Below the pieces are notes generated by a model. That model saw nothing but the letters and a program-made list of their open reading frames with translations. It was not told where the DNA came from and did not search any database. From contig ONVT01000085.1 in NCBI GenBank assembly GCA_900321365.1, forward strand, positions 1-7,656: a stretch of DNA of 7,656 nucleotides. Direction: 5' to 3'. The position numbers and the translations under genes were made by a program. The DNA is from an uncultured Eubacteriales bacterium. Its GTDB lineage: Bacteria > Bacillota_A > Clostridia > Lachnospirales > Lachnospiraceae. Below are positions 6,443 through 7,656 of this stretch, in pieces. Every line of letters begins with the position of its first letter. Positions within the stretch are counted from its first letter, which is position 1.

Positions 6443-7309
6443 ATGTTAATGAATATGAAGGAAATCCTTGCGGTAGCGAAGGAACACAGATTTGCGATCC
6501 CCGCTTTCAACATCAGCAGCTGGGCGATGTTTGTCGGGATTATGGACCTGGTTGAAGAGACCAATTCTCCGGTAATTCTTGAAATCCATCCGGATGAGCT
6601 TGCGTATACCGGTCCGGATTTTGTGGCGGGCGTGAGAGAGCGTGCCCTGAAGTCTCCGGTTCCGGTCTGCATCCATCTGGATCACTGCAGTGATTTCGGT
6701 ACGATCATCTACGCAATTCAGAACGGATTCACCTCCGTCATGTTTGACGGCGCGCATCTTCCTTTTGAGGAGAATATTGCCGGCGCAAAGAAGGTTGTCG
6801 AGGCGGCTCATCCGGTAAATGTTTCTGTCGAGGCGGAGCTTGGCACGATCGGGACCACAAATCCGGCGGACATGGAAGGTGGCAGCGCGGTCATTATCTA
6901 TACGGATCCGGATGACGCGGCAAAGTTTGTGGCCGCAACCGGCGTCGATACGCTCGCGGTTGCGATCGGAACCTGCCACGGCCTATATCCGGCAGGGATG
7001 AAGCCGGAGCTGAAGCTGGACATCCTGAAGGCGATCGAGGCGAAGGTGGATGTTCCGCTTGTACTGCACGGCGGATCCAACAACCCGGATAAGGAGATCG
7101 GCGAGTCCGTGACGATGGGTATCTGCAAGATTAATATTTCTTCCGATATTAAGGTTGCCTTCTATGATAAGATGCGGGAGGTTCTCCAGGACAAGGGACT
7201 GAGGGAGCCGGATGAGATCTGCCCGCCCTGCATTGAAGCCATGAAAGCTGTCGCGAAGCATAAGCTGGACCTGTTCCAGACTACGGGCAAGGCGGTTCTG
7301 TATAAATAA
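6443..7309 (+). CDS. Class II (zinc-dependent) ketose-bisphosphate aldolase
   Basis: Reversible aldol cleavage of a ketose bisphosphate to dihydroxyacetone phosphate and an aldehyde; fructose-1,6- or tagatose-1,6-bisphosphate are the usual substrates and cannot be told apart here. The 288-residue length is typical. Motifs in order: FAIPAFNIS (17-25), EIHPDEL (47-53), IHLDHC (77-82; likely catalytic Asp80 and zinc ligand His81), VEAELGTIG (129-137), IGTCHGLYP (175-183; zinc His179), LVLHGGS (206-212; zinc His209) and KINISSDIK (229-237) for phosphate binding. The ATG at 6443 has AAGGAGG (6426-6432) ten bases upstream; an in-frame GTG at 6410 lacks one. The gene appears monocistronic. No sugar transporter or kinase is adjacent to reveal the substrate. 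No clear terminator follows. An fba-like label is reasonable, but the EIHPDEL type differs from the main glycolytic enzyme of many Clostridia. Confidence 0.93.
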   Translation: MLMNMKEILAVAKEHRFAIPAFNISSWAMFVGIMDLVEETNSPVILEIHPDELAYTGPDFVAGVRERALKSPVPVCIHLDHCSDFGTIIYAIQNGFTSVMFDGAHLPFEENIAGAKKVVEAAHPVNVSVEAELGTIGTTNPADMEGGSAVIIYTDPDDAAKFVAATGVDTLAVAIGTCHGLYPAGMKPELKLDILKAIEAKVDVPLVLHGGSNNPDKEIGESVTMGICKINISSDIKVAFYDKMREVLQDKGLREPDEICPPCIEAMKAVAKHKLDLFQTTGKAVLYK

Positions 7310-7329
7310 GGTTCTTTCCCCACGGGAAT

Positions 7330-7385
7330 TCCGCCCTGTCGAACCGTATTGCCATAGATAAGGCAGGACAAAAGAGCAGGGCGGA
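7330..7385. repeat. 9-bp inverted repeat with inner hairpin after the aldolase gene
   Basis: TCCGCCCTG (7330-7338) pairs with CAGGGCGGA (7377-7385). Inside, TGCC/GGCA flank an 8-nt loop (around 7350-7365), and GTC/GAC extend the structure. A second set, GGTTC (7310-7314) with GAACC (7341-7345), could compete. No T run follows on either strand, so a standard intrinsic terminator is not supported. It may be the folded 3' UTR of the aldolase mRNA or a small structured RNA. Confidence 0.5.
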
Positions 7386-7428
7386 TCCTAAGATCCACAG
7401 AAAGATCCCCGTATCGTGGATAAATAGC

Positions 7429-7464
7429 GGGGAAATGGGGAAAATTGGTGGAAAAGTGCGAAAA
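7429..7464 (+). repeat. Run of four GGGGAAA-like boxes upstream of the tRNA promoter
   Basis: GGGGAAAT (7429), GGGGAAAA (7437), GTGGAAAA (7448) and TGCGAAAA (7457) follow each other at 8-11 bp spacing and end seven bases before the -35 box. They look like a degenerate helical-phase repeat, either an A/G-rich upstream promoter element or a regulator site. MraZ boxes have a similar G-rich tandem form, but no cell-division gene is present here. Confidence 0.4.
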
Positions 7465-7471
7465 GAAAAGA

Positions 7472-7501
7472 TTGACAACAGGAAAAGCACTGCTTTATAA
7501 T
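7472..7501 (+). promoter_or_regulatory. Consensus sigma-A promoter for tRNA-Ser
   Basis: TTGACA (7472-7477) and TATAAT (7496-7501) are both perfect consensus hexamers with an 18-bp spacer. An A/G-rich tract lies upstream. Transcription should start near 7508, leaving about 75 nt of leader before the tRNA. The leader contains a GCAC/GTGC hairpin (7512-7515 with 7523-7526) with a GAAAAAA loop. This is the best promoter in the window and fits stable RNA expression. Confidence 0.92.
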
Positions 7502-7583
7502 AACCGTTGCCGCACGAAAAAAGTGCTGCAAAGAGTGCCGTAAATATAGCGGTAAAACGGAATACCATGTGTGATCCGGGCTC

Positions 7584-7656
7584 GGAGAAGTACTCAAGAG
7601 GCCGAAGAGGCGCCCCTGCTAAGGGTGTAGGTCGGGAGACCGGCGCGAGGGTTCAA
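7584..7656 (+). tRNA. tRNA-Ser, anticodon GCU (3' end cut by window)
   Basis: The 5' acceptor strand is GGAGAAG (7584-7590), followed by TA, a D arm with CTC/GAG stem (7593-7595 and 7607-7609), and an anticodon arm CGCCC/GGGTG (7611-7615 and 7623-7627) with loop CTGCTAA. The anticodon GCT (7618-7620) reads AGC/AGU serine codons. A long variable arm GGTC-GGGA-GACC (7630-7641), diagnostic of serine-type class II tRNAs, precedes the T-arm strand GAGGG (7647-7651) and TTCAA, where the window ends. The rest of the T arm and the 3' acceptor strand lie outside. Confidence 0.97.

Noticed and set aside
6166..6979. Minus-strand frames of 168 and 177 codons over the aldolase and its upstream region
   Set aside because: They are antisense to the conserved aldolase, overlap each other and carry no recognisable motifs.
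7413..7425. DnaA-box-like GTGGATAA
   Set aside because: A single near match, with another imperfect one at 6321; there is no cluster, no AT-rich unwinding region and no replication gene.
7429..7464. MraZ operator upstream of a division gene cluster
   Set aside because: The G-rich boxes are degenerate and unevenly spaced, and the next gene is a tRNA rather than mraZ.

Overview
The window looks like ordinary chromosomal core DNA of a moderate-GC member of the Bacillota, most likely a Clostridia/Lachnospiraceae-type bacterium. The assignment is inferred from an S-box (SAM-I) riboswitch on metK, strong AAGGAG/AAGGAGG ribosome binding sites, short hairpin-plus-T-run terminators, a DhaS-type TetR regulator and a class II aldolase of the type common in Clostridia. 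No species can be named from the sequence alone.

Layout, left to right. Positions 1-290 hold no convincing complete gene; they contain a strong 13-bp stem-loop (212-242) and a weak candidate promoter. Positions 291-449 are a complete SAM-I riboswitch: an aptamer with an 11-bp P1, an antiterminator and an intrinsic terminator, controlling metK (504-1688, S-adenosylmethionine synthetase). A strong terminator (1714-1752) separates metK from a two-gene plus-strand unit: an RluA-family pseudouridine synthase (1775-2614) and, 14 bp later, a small TetR/DhaS-like regulator with a TTG start (2629-3189). The regulator's 3' end overlaps by 44 bp the 3' end of a large minus-strand gene (6157 down to 3146). 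That gene encodes a 1003-residue superfamily 1 UvrD/helicase IV-like helicase with an inserted nuclease-like domain, a species-variable-looking insert with a 10-residue tandem repeat, and two C-terminal zinc ribbons. A 285-bp divergent intergenic region with a 16-bp perfect palindrome and a duplicated 14-mer separates it from a class II ketose-bisphosphate aldolase (6443-7309). The right end carries a structured intergenic stretch, a consensus sigma-A promoter (TTGACA-N18-TATAAT) and a tRNA-Ser(GCU) cut by the window edge.

The genes do not form one pathway: methionine/SAM metabolism, RNA modification, DNA repair/recombination, sugar phosphate metabolism and translation are simply neighbours. 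I see no mobile element, CRISPR array, toxin-antitoxin pair or defence island, and no clear undescribed system. The points most worth a second look are the multi-domain helicase with its repeat-bearing insert, the palindrome/duplicated-repeat operator-like site between helicase and aldolase, and the unexplained structured DNA upstream of the tRNA.
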